Assembly: GCA_040779345.1 (NCBI GenBank)
Contig: JBFONU010000001.1
Span: forward strand, 186,001 to 250,000
DNA: 64,000 nt
Reading direction: 5' to 3'
Origin: Thalassotalea_H sp040779345
GTDB taxonomy: Bacteria > Pseudomonadota > Gammaproteobacteria > Enterobacterales > Alteromonadaceae
In this document: piece after piece, positions 43,477-51,899 of the stretch
Layout: each line of letters begins with the position of its first letter
Position numbering within the stretch: the stretch's first letter is position 1
Position numbers and translations under genes: made by a program
The notes under the pieces: model-generated
What the model was told of the DNA's origin: nothing
Seen by the model: the letters and a program-made list of their open reading frames with translations, nothing else
The model's database searches: none

Positions 43477-44565
43477 TTAAATCACACCAAATACATAGCG
43501 TGTTTTACTGTAAAAAGGTTGCTCTGGCGTTAATTTACAATTGTTAATATTAACGCCGGTATGTTTATTATTAGCGCGTTGTGGCTCTAAACATAAGGCC
43601 GCTCTTTTTTGATAGCAAAAGTTAGCTTTCCCGTAATGGCTACCATCAATATAATTTGCCGTATATAAAATTATACTTGGCTGATCGGTATACAGTGTCA
43701 TTGTTCTGCCAGAGTTTTCTTCTACCACGTACGCTGCGTTTTCTTCTGCTTTTGTCGCTTGATCATTTAACAGCCAATAATTATCGTAACCTAAGCCGAT
43801 ATTAATTTGTTGATCATGATTATTATCAATATTATCCGCTAAACGTCTTAACACGGTAAAATCATGTGCAGTGTTATTTACTGGTTTAATTTCACCTGTG
43901 GGATAAGCACGCTCTGACATAGGTAAGAAATGTTCAGCATTGATACTCACCTGATGTTGATGAATGTTACCTGCATTATGACCTGCTAAGTTAAAGTAGC
44001 TGTGTTGAGTTAAATTCACAATGGTATTTTTATTGGTGGTAGCAAAATATTCGACGATGAATTCATTATCATCATTCAGTTGGTATTTTACTTTGAAATC
44101 GACATCACCCGGAAAGCCTTCTTCGCCATCAAGGCTGGTGTAGTTGAGTATGACACTGGCACTCTTGTCATTTTGTTCGGTAGAGGCTTGCCAAAGCTTT
44201 TTATTAAGCGCGTTTTTCCCCCCGTGTAATTGACTATCAGGCGCATTAAGTTCGAGCTGATGCAACTCGCCATCAAGTTCAAACTGGCCTTTATCAATTC
44301 TACCAGCATATCGACCAATGACAGCACCTAAGTAATATGTATCATTTTCATAATCGCTGACTCGATCATAGCCAAGGACTATATCAGCTAAGCGCTGTGT
44401 TTTATCATGGGTAAAAATTGAAACAATAATACCACCAAAATTGGTGATTTTTATTTGCATTCCTTGCTGATTCGTTAACGTGAAAAGCCTTGCTTCTTCA
44501 CCTGTCGATAATCGACCAAAACTTTGCTCGGTAATTCGAACCAAATTTGAATGCTCAATAGTCAT
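43477..44565 (-). CDS. galM: Aldose 1-epimerase (galactose mutarotase)
   Basis: About 362 residues from ATG 44565 with AGAGG upstream. The motifs are NLTQHSYFNLAGH with the catalytic His, GYDNYWLL and RAALCLEPQR with the catalytic Glu. It interconverts alpha and beta sugar anomers. There are no other galactose genes nearby. Convergent with argR. Confidence 0.93.
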   Translation of the reverse strand: MTIEHSNLVRITEQSFGRLSTGEEARLFTLTNQQGMQIKITNFGGIIVSIFTHDKTQRLADIVLGYDRVSDYENDTYYLGAVIGRYAGRIDKGQFELDGELHQLELNAPDSQLHGGKNALNKKLWQASTEQNDKSASVILNYTSLDGEEGFPGDVDFKVKYQLNDDNEFIVEYFATTNKNTIVNLTQHSYFNLAGHNAGNIHQHQVSINAEHFLPMSERAYPTGEIKPVNNTAHDFTVLRRLADNIDNNHDQQINIGLGYDNYWLLNDQATKAEENAAYVVEENSGRTMTLYTDQPSIILYTANYIDGSHYGKANFCYQKRAALCLEPQRANNKHTGVNINNCKLTPEQPFYSKTRYVFGVI

Positions 44566-44825
44566 CAAGATAACCTCTCATGTGCGCGATATATCAGCGA
44601 CATTGTATTATAATTTTTATTACTGCTATCTTATCCAAGCCAATTCGTTAAGCAATAGCTATCATGATAATTTATTGTGAGTAATTGTGAAATAAATCAA
44701 AACATTCCATTTAAATGTTTAAAGCGAATAAAAAGCTGATACTGGTTAATGAACGCCGTTGCTTAATAAATGCCGTATATGTCATAATTTATTTTCTCTT
44801 ATGGCTAGCTATTTATTATTTTTTC

Positions 44826-45278
44826 ATGATTATTCGTCCAGCAAAAAACTCTGATCTTGAGCAACTTCGAATTTTTGAACAAGGAGTGATAAACGCCGAA
44901 CGCCCCTTTGACAACACCCTAAATGCAGACCCTATACAATACTATAATCTTGAAAAACAATTAGTTGATGATAACGTCTGTCTTGTTGTTGCTGAAGAAA
45001 ATGGTGAGCTGATTGCTAGTGGGTATGCGCGAATAGAAAAAGCCAAACCTTATGTCAATTATTCCTTTTATAGCTATTTAGGTTTTATGTATGTTTCACC
45101 AGAGCATAGAGGAAAAGGTATTAACCAAAAAATTATTGATGCCTTAGCACATTGGAGTAAAGAACAAGGTATTACTATGATGCACTTAGATGTTTTTTCC
45201 GACAATGAAACCGCGATTCGAGCTTATAATAAAGCAGGTTTTACCGCTAATTTAGTGGAAATGCGACTAGCGCTTTAA
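44826..45278 (+). CDS. GNAT-family N-acetyltransferase
   Basis: About 150 residues from ATG 44826; the frame extends upstream to 44715 but that part is hydrophobic and lies outside the GNAT fold. The core has MIIRPAKNSDLEQL at the start and the acetyl-CoA loop VSPEHRGKGINQKIIDALAH, followed by the C-terminal AYNKAGFTANLVEMRL. It should acetylate an amine; the substrate is unknown. Confidence 0.85.
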   Translation: MIIRPAKNSDLEQLRIFEQGVINAERPFDNTLNADPIQYYNLEKQLVDDNVCLVVAEENGELIASGYARIEKAKPYVNYSFYSYLGFMYVSPEHRGKGINQKIIDALAHWSKEQGITMMHLDVFSDNETAIRAYNKAGFTANLVEMRLAL

Positions 45279-45281
45279 CAT

Positions 45282-45422
45282 TTATTGCTGTTCTAGTATT
45301 TCTCGTTGCTCCGCTACTTCAATGCGAATATCAAAGTCACGAGGTAACCCCGTATTGTTATAATCAAAATTCGTAAATTGTTCATTATTACTTTCTTTTA
45401 ACTCGTTAACTTGCTCTTCCAT
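45282..45422 (-). CDS. Small acidic protein of unknown function
   Basis: A 46-residue frame from ATG 45422 to TAA 45282, with AGAGGAAT at good spacing upstream. The product is acidic (MEEQVNELKESNNEQF at the start, then GLPRDFDIRIEVAEQREI). It is convergent with the GNAT gene and leaves three bases between stops. I do not recognise the family; the ribosome binding site and protein-like sequence make a real gene likely. Confidence 0.6.
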   Translation of the reverse strand: MEEQVNELKESNNEQFTNFDYNNTGLPRDFDIRIEVAEQREILEQQ

Positions 45423-45751
45423 ATTTTATTCCTCTATAAACTTATGTAATATTTTTACGTTATTTTTTTATTTTATGCAAGTTTTAGTTGCTTAAAATCT
45501 GTTTTTATATGTTTTATTATTATTTTTGTTGTTTTATTACATCTTTTGTGTGTCTTTTGATGCCACGAATAATAACGTAATGAGTTAATCGTTAGTGATA
45601 GCTTTCAGTGATTTAATGACAGTGATGATAAAAATGAAGGTAAATTAAGGTAGAGATTTAATGAGCAATTATAGTGAAAAGGGTAAATTATTGATAATAT
45701 CAAAATATATGGTAACATTTTGTTTACAATCATTAATAAAAGTAAATTGTT
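45423..45751. other. AT-rich intergenic region
   Basis: 329 bases, very rich in T and A, with the promoter sides of the small acidic gene and of the TonB-domain gene. No coding frame or hairpin stands out. Confidence 0.35.
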
Positions 45752-46798
45752 ATGGAAAACAAATTAATTAAGTTTACCTTACTGCCATTCATCTTATCTG
45801 CATTATCATCATCAGTTTATGCGATTGAAGTCGCTAAGCATTTATCAACGGTAGTTAATCCCGTTCCAATAAAGCGTGTACACCCAGAATATCCAATAGA
45901 TGCCGCTCGCTCCAATAGAGAAGGTTGGTCAAAATTGAGTTTTGTGATTGAAAAAGATGGCAGTGTTTCTAATGTCTTAGTGACAGAAACATCTGGCAGT
46001 AAAGATTTTGACAAAGCAGCAAAACGTGCTGTGCTTAAATGGAAGTATCAGCCCGCTTTAGAGGATGGTAAACCTATTCAACAATGCGCAAATTCAGTTC
46101 AAATGGATTTTAGATTGCATGAAAATGATGCTGGCTCTGTGGTTCGTCGTAAATTTAGAAGTAATTATTCTTTAGCCGTTGAAGCATTAAAAAATAAAGA
46201 CCTACAATTAATGAAAGGCTATTTAGATGAAATGTCCGAAATGAAATATAGGTATTTATCTGAGAATAATTATTTGCATACGCTGTTGTCTGAATACGCA
46301 AGGGAAAGTGGCGATAATGCAAAGCAATTATATCATTTGGAAAGAATTAGCTTAAATACGTTAAGTGTAGATAGAAAAATGTCTATTTTAAATAGTCGCT
46401 TTTTACTTTCTGTCAACTTAAATCAATTTCACAATGCTTATCATGTCTATACACAGCTAGCAGAAATTGAAGAAGCAAAGTCTGATATGAAAAAATACGA
46501 TGATATCATTACTAAGGTTGACAACTTAATTGGCAGTGCTGAAGATTTTATTGTTAGTGCAAACATTGAAGATAACGAATTTTGGCAATATTCATTAGTG
46601 CGAAATGAGTTTAGCTTAACGGATATCGATGGAACTCTTAATAAGCTCGACATTCGTTGTGCGAATAAACGCCATGTTTATACCGTTGAAAATAATAATA
46701 CGTGGAAACTGCCTAAGAGTTGGGAAAATTGCAGCCTTTTTATTTACGGTAGTGACAACACGCGCTTTAAACTAATAGAGCATGCGATGAAAAGTTAA
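45752..46798 (+). CDS. Exported protein with TonB C-terminal-like domain
   Basis: 348 residues. A signal peptide (cleavage about SSVYA) comes first, then a TonB-CTD-like domain at about 35-122, marked by PEYPIDAARSNREGWSKLSF, VIEKDGSVSNVLVTETSG and DKAAKRAVLKWKYQPALEDG. A helical region of about 140 residues (TPR-like) and a small C-terminal beta part follow. Classic TonB has an N-terminal transmembrane anchor and a Pro-rich spacer; both are missing here. It is therefore probably a soluble periplasmic TonB-fold protein. Stands alone. Confidence 0.8.
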   Translation: MENKLIKFTLLPFILSALSSSVYAIEVAKHLSTVVNPVPIKRVHPEYPIDAARSNREGWSKLSFVIEKDGSVSNVLVTETSGSKDFDKAAKRAVLKWKYQPALEDGKPIQQCANSVQMDFRLHENDAGSVVRRKFRSNYSLAVEALKNKDLQLMKGYLDEMSEMKYRYLSENNYLHTLLSEYARESGDNAKQLYHLERISLNTLSVDRKMSILNSRFLLSVNLNQFHNAYHVYTQLAEIEEAKSDMKKYDDIITKVDNLIGSAEDFIVSANIEDNEFWQYSLVRNEFSLTDIDGTLNKLDIRCANKRHVYTVENNNTWKLPKSWENCSLFIYGSDNTRFKLIEHAMKS

Positions 46799-46813
46799 TT
46801 AAAATAACGACAT

Positions 46814-47082
46814 TAGGGGCTGTTGATCTTTCATTTTAGTTTCTGCTATAGCGTAATTTTTAAGATAACAAGGCGAAAAAAGTGTTATGTAGTCACTCTA
46901 CTTTAACTATTTTTAACGCTGTTAGGTTGAAAATTGGTCATAGCCCTTTAGGTTGCCTTGAAAAAGCGTCACTCTTTGTTGCTTAAAATGCATTTGGAAC
47001 AACCAAACATTATATTAAGCGCCTCGAGTGCCACCTTTTTCAAGTGCAACAGAACTTTAAACTGAAAGATCAACAGCCCCTA
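46814..47082. mobile_element. MITE-like element with 18-bp inverted ends and TA flanks
   Basis: GGGGCTGTTGATCTTTCA at 46816-46833 is repeated in perfect inversion at 47063-47080. TA on each side gives the target duplication expected of IS630/mariner-type transposition. The 229-base interior has no coding frame, so it would depend on a transposase elsewhere. A degenerate relative lies at 37926-37987. Confidence 0.75.
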
Positions 47083-47167
47083 GTCACGAGTAAAAAAATT
47101 AGTATTTTATAAAATTTTGTCTACACTATAAAGGCAAAGCAAAATTCCACTTCTTTGTTTCATGAGT

Positions 47168-47206
47168 ATGCGCTTTAATGGTTTTTCCATTAAAGCGCAT
47201 TTTTAT
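47168..47206 (+). terminator. Strong Rho-independent terminator
   Basis: ATGCGCTTTAATGG (47168-47181) pairs perfectly with CCATTAAAGCGCAT (47187-47200) around five T, followed by TTTTATT. The nearest upstream gene on this strand stops 370 bases earlier, beyond the MITE-like element. It may be that gene's displaced terminator or the end of a small RNA. Confidence 0.8.
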
Positions 47207-47311
47207 TGGTTTAAACAATACAAAGCGACTCAACTCTTTGGTTTACCTGATTTGAGTAAAGCATTATGCTAACAACATAACCTCTATTACCTTCCCTTAT
47301 TGAGACGATAA

Positions 47312-47803
47312 ATGACAGATATCCGTTCAAATCGCTGGCGTATGTGTAAAAAACTCGTGATATTTCAAGTGAAATTAGCATTTGATGCTATTCGAGATTT
47401 ATTTTTAAGTCCTATCTCTTTTGGTTGTGCGCTGATTGATATTATTAACAATAACAGTGATGAACAGAGCTATTTTAAAAAGCTGATGATCTTTGGTGGC
47501 AAGACCGATAGTTGGTTAAATTTATTCTCACAACACGAGCAAACTCTTAAAAAAGCACAACATCAGCTAACGAAAACAGAAATAGAAGCAGAGCATGCTT
47601 CTTCAACCTATCAAGGCGATTTTTCACAAAACAATGCTGATCAACTATTTGATAAAATTGAAGATTTATTACGTGAGCAACATGCTAAAGGTGGGCTAAC
47701 GGCTGCCGCTAAAACTAAAATAGATGCAGTGTTACAAAAAATCAGTAAGGATAACCAAACAAACCCACCTGCGAATAATGCAAGTCAAACGAATGACCAA
47801 TAA
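47312..47803 (+). CDS. Hypothetical protein with amphipathic N-terminus and coiled-coil region
   Basis: 163 residues, no recognised family. The first 60 residues are hydrophobic to amphipathic (LFLSPISFGCALIDII), followed by a charged helical part (about 80-150) and a Gln/Asn-rich end. No signal peptide. It overlaps the next gene's start by 11 bases, so the two are co-transcribed and may form a membrane-associated pair. Confidence 0.6.
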   Translation: MTDIRSNRWRMCKKLVIFQVKLAFDAIRDLFLSPISFGCALIDIINNNSDEQSYFKKLMIFGGKTDSWLNLFSQHEQTLKKAQHQLTKTEIEAEHASSTYQGDFSQNNADQLFDKIEDLLREQHAKGGLTAAAKTKIDAVLQKISKDNQTNPPANNASQTNDQ

Positions 47804-48293
47804 CAATTGTTCTGATCGCAAGGTTCAATACGCTCGTTCTCAAAAACCGTATTTTCCGACTTATCGTCATAAACTACTGATGCTAGGTTGCATTATTGCC
47901 TCGATAGCCGCTGTCTGGCATTTACTCTGTGTAGTTGGTGGTCCAAGCTGGTATGAATTTGCTCGTGCACCTAAAGTTATTATTCAATCAGCAAAGCAAG
48001 GGACTTGGTTGGCTCCAATAAGCACTATGTTGGTTGCCGGCTTAATGTTTGCTTGTTCTGTATTTGCTCTTTCAACAGTAGGCATGATCCGACAATTACC
48101 TCTTCGTCGAACTGCAATGGCTGTTATCACTGTGCTTTGCTTGTTAAGAGGAGGAGCAATCGTGCCGTTGTGGCTGAGTCATTTATATTTAATTGATGAT
48201 TTTATGGTGATTTCAAGTGCGGTTTGGTTTCTCGTTGGGCTGTGCTATTTTCTTGGTTTGTATGAAAGCTTTCAAGATAACATCAATAAATAG
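47793..48293 (+). CDS. Four-helix hypothetical membrane protein
   Basis: About 166 residues from ATG 47793. Four hydrophobic segments follow a short basic N-terminus (RKVQYARSQKPYFPTYRH). The segments lie at about 29-47, 75-95, 106-126 and 136-156. I do not recognise the family. Coupled to the preceding gene by an 11-base overlap. Confidence 0.6.
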   Translation: MTNNNCSDRKVQYARSQKPYFPTYRHKLLMLGCIIASIAAVWHLLCVVGGPSWYEFARAPKVIIQSAKQGTWLAPISTMLVAGLMFACSVFALSTVGMIRQLPLRRTAMAVITVLCLLRGGAIVPLWLSHLYLIDDFMVISSAVWFLVGLCYFLGLYESFQDNINK

Positions 48294-48391
48294 ATAATTA
48301 ATTTCAGGACGACATTCTTGTGTTATCTCTTTTAATAAGCCGTTAGAATAGCGCCTTTGTTAAAGGCAATACATTTAAGTTTAAGGTTTCC

Positions 48392-48904
48392 ATGACAACA
48401 GCGTATTCTTATACCACTACCTTTATTTTAGATAAAAGCTACTTTACCGAGTGTTTTGAGCAATCCAGTAAAGTTGAAAGCTTCGGGCAGGCTTATTTTA
48501 AAGCGATTTTCTTTTCTGTATTTGGCGCATTATTAGTGTTATTTACCCCTATTAATGCCTATGTAGCGTGGTTTTTATTTGCGTTAGGCATTGTCGAAGC
48601 CTTAGGTGTTTATTATAAAAAGCCCTGGTGGGTGACTCGGCAAATGCTGGGTAAGTCTTCTAAAAGCGAAGTGACCCTATTGATAAGCGAAGAAGGGGTG
48701 AGAAGCCATTCTTTTTATATTGATGAAATGATACATTGGCAAGATGTGTCCCTGCTAGAGCAAACAGACAAAGGTTGGGTGTTTGTCCACAGCAAAGGAA
48801 AGAGCTATATCTCGTCGAGTTTTTTAAATGAGGAATGTCTTGAATTTTTAAAGCATAAAAAAACAACGTTATCTTCAAGTGAAACAGAAAACAACAATGA
48901 GTAG
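48392..48904 (+). CDS. YcxB-like protein
   Basis: 170 residues. Two adjacent transmembrane segments (about 36-70) separate an N-terminal YSYTTTFILDKSYFTECF from a PH-like C-terminal part with LLISEEGVRSHSFYIDEMIHWQDV and KGKSYISSSFL, as in the YcxB family. Function unknown. The stop overlaps the start of the TSUP permease. Confidence 0.7.
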   Translation: MTTAYSYTTTFILDKSYFTECFEQSSKVESFGQAYFKAIFFSVFGALLVLFTPINAYVAWFLFALGIVEALGVYYKKPWWVTRQMLGKSSKSEVTLLISEEGVRSHSFYIDEMIHWQDVSLLEQTDKGWVFVHSKGKSYISSSFLNEECLEFLKHKKTTLSSSETENNNE

Positions 48905-49781
48905 TCAAAAAAGTCCAATCAGGCTTTCCAGTCCAAAATTTATCATTCCTTTTATCGCTTGCTGGCTTCTGCTAATTGTTTTATCGCCATTATTATTTGA
49001 ACAGATAACCGACTATGGATTATTCAGTTTATTAGGGGTACTTGGGGCTATTTTTGCTAATTCTACTGGTGCGGGTGGTGGTGTTGTTTTTATTCCCGCT
49101 TTTAACGAGTTAGCCTTTAGTGAGCAGCAAGCAATAGCAACCAGCTTTGCTATACAATGTTTTGGCATGACTGCGGGAGCTATTACTTGGTGGTTTCATT
49201 ACAAAGCTGAAAAAACCGAATTACGTTTATGGCAAGGTTTCAAACGGATCATTTCGGTAGGCGCGCTGAGTGGAGTTTTGGGATTATGGTTTGTATATGG
49301 AACGGGTACAAATACGCCATCTTCGTTACACCAAAATTTCAGTTGGTTCTCATTAGTGCTTGGCCTCTTTATTGTCGCTACCGTATTTTTTGCCAAACCT
49401 TCAAGGGAACGCAGTCAAATCTATTTCTTTGACTATATTGCTTTGATAACTATCGGACTTTTCGGTGGTGCCGTTACCGCGTGGTTATCGGTTGGTATTG
49501 GTGAGTTATTAGCTATTTATTTAATTTTACGACGATTTGACATTAGCATGGCTGTAGCCGCAGCTGTTATTGTGTCTGCGTTAACTGTATGGGCAGCTAT
49601 TTGGCAGCACACCTTAGTATCATTTCAAGTGTATTGGCAAGTTGTTATTTTTGCTGGGCCAGGAGCGGTGCTTGGTGGCATATTTGCTAAAACCTTAGTC
49701 ACGTATTTGTCAGCAACACGTTTAAAGTTGTTCTTTGCATTCTGGCTCTTGGTCATTGGATTAGTCGGTATCAAGGTTTAG
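48897..49781 (+). CDS. TSUP/TauE-SafE family permease
   Basis: About 294 residues from ATG 48897. Eight transmembrane segments and the family turn ANSTGAGGGVVFIPAFNELAF with repeated FAIQCFGMTAGAITWW are seen. These export or import organosulfur anions or sulfite. It overlaps the YcxB-like gene by eight bases. Substrate unknown. Confidence 0.85.
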   Translation: MSSQKSPIRLSSPKFIIPFIACWLLLIVLSPLLFEQITDYGLFSLLGVLGAIFANSTGAGGGVVFIPAFNELAFSEQQAIATSFAIQCFGMTAGAITWWFHYKAEKTELRLWQGFKRIISVGALSGVLGLWFVYGTGTNTPSSLHQNFSWFSLVLGLFIVATVFFAKPSRERSQIYFFDYIALITIGLFGGAVTAWLSVGIGELLAIYLILRRFDISMAVAAAVIVSALTVWAAIWQHTLVSFQVYWQVVIFAGPGAVLGGIFAKTLVTYLSATRLKLFFAFWLLVIGLVGIKV

Positions 49782-50026
49782 TTGGTTATCAGAAAATCCC
49801 AAGCTCAGTAAATAAGAATTGAGTGAATTCATCGCTATGTAACTCAATGGTTATTAATATCAATTATTTACCCAATTTATCTCCTAAAACCTCAAATATT
49901 TGATAAAAAATTTAATTTTTCATCATTATTAGGGACAGAAATCCACAAAACCCCACAAATTCATCACCTTCGCTAAATCCCTTAATTTTATTAGCGATCA
50001 CCGCGATTGAAATAACAAATCTTTGC

Positions 50027-50056
50027 TTGACATAACTTCCCATAACTCACTAAACT
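50027..50056 (+). promoter_or_regulatory. Sigma70-type promoter of the dcw cluster
   Basis: A perfect TTGACA at 50027-50032 is followed, after 18 bases, by TAAACT at 50051-50056. It lies 66 bases before mraZ, where the Pmra promoter is expected. Confidence 0.6.
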
Positions 50057-50064
50057 GTATAAAT

Positions 50065-50089
50065 GTGGAAAAAAGTGGGAAATTGTGGA
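50065..50089 (+). promoter_or_regulatory. MraZ box, three GTGG(A/G) repeats
   Basis: GTGGA-N5-GTGGG-N5-GTGGA, 10-base period. This is the spacing known for MraZ binding sites ahead of mraZ, so autoregulation of the cluster is expected. Confidence 0.8.
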
Positions 50090-50121
50090 TCTTAAGGGAT
50101 TCTTAATAATAAAACGGGATT

Positions 50122-50580
50122 ATGTTTAGAGGCACCAGTTCAATTACGCTTGACAGCAAAAATAGGATCACGATACCTACAAGGTATCGCGAAGAGCTAT
50201 TTGCAGATTGCCAAGGGAAAATGGTGTGTACAGTTGATTTTCAACAGCCGTGTTTATTGCTTTATCCGCTTCCTGAATGGGAAGAAATCGAATTAAAACT
50301 TTGTGGTTTATCGAGTATGGATCCACTTGAAAGAAAACTGCAACGAGTTTTACTTGGAAACGCGTCTGAATGTGACATTGATAAGAGTGGTCGCTTATTA
50401 ATAAATGGTCCCCTGCGAAACCATGCCGGGTTAGATAAAAATATTATGCTAATTGGGCAGCTGAAAAAATTTGAAATTTGGAGTGAGCAAGCTTGGCAAA
50501 ACGAAATGCAACAAAGCATTGCCAAGATGCAGTCGGGTGAAATCGAATTAACAGAAAGGTTACTTGACCTTTCTTTATAA
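50122..50580 (+). CDS. mraZ: Transcriptional regulator MraZ
   Basis: 152 residues, standard length. Two AbrB-like half domains carry SSITLDSKNRITIPTRYRE and SECDIDKSGRLLINGPLRNHA. MraZ is a ring-forming DNA-binding protein that represses the dcw cluster through the repeats upstream. First gene of the cluster. Confidence 0.96.
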   Translation: MFRGTSSITLDSKNRITIPTRYREELFADCQGKMVCTVDFQQPCLLLYPLPEWEEIELKLCGLSSMDPLERKLQRVLLGNASECDIDKSGRLLINGPLRNHAGLDKNIMLIGQLKKFEIWSEQAWQNEMQQSIAKMQSGEIELTERLLDLSL

Positions 50581-50640
50581 AGATCACTTCAACAACAGTA
50601 TTACTAAAATAGCATTACAACAATACGGCGTTTATAAAAA

Positions 50641-51582
50641 ATGCAAACAGATAAGTCTCATATTTCGGTGTTGCTTGACGAAGCAATTACTGGACTCGCG
50701 ATAAAACCAGACGGTATTTATATCGACTGTACTTTTGGTCGCGGCGGCCATTCCGGACTTATTCTTTCTAAGCTCTCTGACCAAGGGCGCCTCATCGCTA
50801 TCGACCGAGATCCTACCGCTATTGAAGCAGCAAAAAAATATGCTGATGACTCGCGTTTTGGTATTGAACATCAGGGTTTTGCTGATCTTCAGCAGATAGT
50901 CGAAAAACATCAATTGATAGGTGAAGTAGACGGAGTTCTGCTTGATTTAGGTGTTTCTTCCCCACAATTAGACGAAGCTGATCGCGGCTTTAGTTTTATG
51001 AAAGACGGCCCACTGGATATGCGTATGGATACTACGCGTGGACAAACAGCTGCACAGTGGTTAGCAACTGCTGATGTTGAGGATATCACGTGGGTACTTC
51101 GAACTTTTGGCGAAGAAAAACATGCATGGCGTATCGCTAACGGCATTGTTGATACGCGCGATGAAAATCCACTAACCCGTACTGGGGAGTTGGCGGCATT
51201 GATTAAAAAAATTGCGCCGCAACGTGAGATCAAAAAGCACCCTGCAACCAGAAGCTTTCAAGCTATTCGAATGTACATAAATAGTGAGCTTGAACAAATT
51301 GAAAAAGCACTTAATGCCTCATTGGATGTTTTAAAAGAAGAAGGACGCTTAGTGGTGATAAGTTTTCATTCACTAGAAGATCGCCTTGTTAAACAGTTTA
51401 TGAAAAAACATTCACAAGGAAAAAAAGTACCGCGAGGTATGCCAATAAGTGAAGAAGAATTAAATAAAGGAAAAAAATTGTCATTAATCGGCAGAAAGCA
51501 TAAGCCGAGTAAGCAAGAAGTTGAAGAAAATGTGCGCTCTCGAAGTTCAGTCATGAGAGTTGCACAGAGACTGGCTAAATAA
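50641..51582 (+). CDS. rsmH: 16S rRNA m4C1402 methyltransferase RsmH
   Basis: 313 residues, also named MraW. The start HISVLLDEAITGL, the SAM site DCTFGRGGHSG and VDGVLLDLGVSSPQLDEADRGFSF (in two halves) are typical. It methylates N4 of C1402 in 16S rRNA. Two bases separate it from ftsL. Confidence 0.96.
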   Translation: MQTDKSHISVLLDEAITGLAIKPDGIYIDCTFGRGGHSGLILSKLSDQGRLIAIDRDPTAIEAAKKYADDSRFGIEHQGFADLQQIVEKHQLIGEVDGVLLDLGVSSPQLDEADRGFSFMKDGPLDMRMDTTRGQTAAQWLATADVEDITWVLRTFGEEKHAWRIANGIVDTRDENPLTRTGELAALIKKIAPQREIKKHPATRSFQAIRMYINSELEQIEKALNASLDVLKEEGRLVVISFHSLEDRLVKQFMKKHSQGKKVPRGMPISEEELNKGKKLSLIGRKHKPSKQEVEENVRSRSSVMRVAQRLAK

Positions 51583-51584
51583 TT

Positions 51585-51899
51585 ATGGCAAACCCAAAAG
51601 TCATATTGGCTTTTGAATTATGGCGAGATATTAAACAACACATGGTTGTTTATATTTTGTTGGCAATGGTGGTGATTTCAGCATTTGCGGTAATTTATTT
51701 TACCCATATGAATAGACAAAGTACGAGTCAATTAGAAATATTATTAGCACAGCGAGATGAGTTAGATATTGAATGGCGAAATTTATTGTTAGAGCAAAAC
51801 AGCTTGGCTGAACATAGCGCAATTGAAAGCAAAGCAGAAAAGCTACTTAACATGGTTAAACCCAATGCAACGTCTGAAGTGATAGTCAAATTAAAATGA
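51585..51899 (+). CDS. ftsL: Cell division protein FtsL
   Basis: 104 residues. A short cytosolic tail, one transmembrane helix (about 20-40: VVYILLAMVVISAFAVIYF) and a periplasmic coiled coil (45-95) with heptads. It forms the FtsQLB complex that links FtsK to FtsWI. Position between rsmH and ftsI confirms it. Confidence 0.93.
   Translation: MANPKVILAFELWRDIKQHMVVYILLAMVVISAFAVIYFTHMNRQSTSQLEILLAQRDELDIEWRNLLLEQNSLAEHSAIESKAEKLLNMVKPNATSEVIVKLK

Larger units (their letters stand above)
46799..47311. other. Intergenic region holding the MITE-like element and a strong terminator
   Basis: Carries the 269-bp element (46814-47082) and a 14-bp-stem terminator (47168-47206). The stretch 47083-47167 between them is AT-rich with a possible TATAAA word near 47128. 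No protein gene is supported. Confidence 0.6.
49782..50121. other. Upstream region of the dcw cluster
   Basis: 340 bases. The first 240 show no gene or strong hairpin. The final part carries the promoter (50027-50056) and MraZ boxes (50065-50089). Confidence 0.6.

Noticed and set aside
50262..50525. Antisense frames within mraZ, rsmH, ftsI and other dcw genes
   Set aside because: Shadows of highly conserved genes, with no ribosome binding sites.
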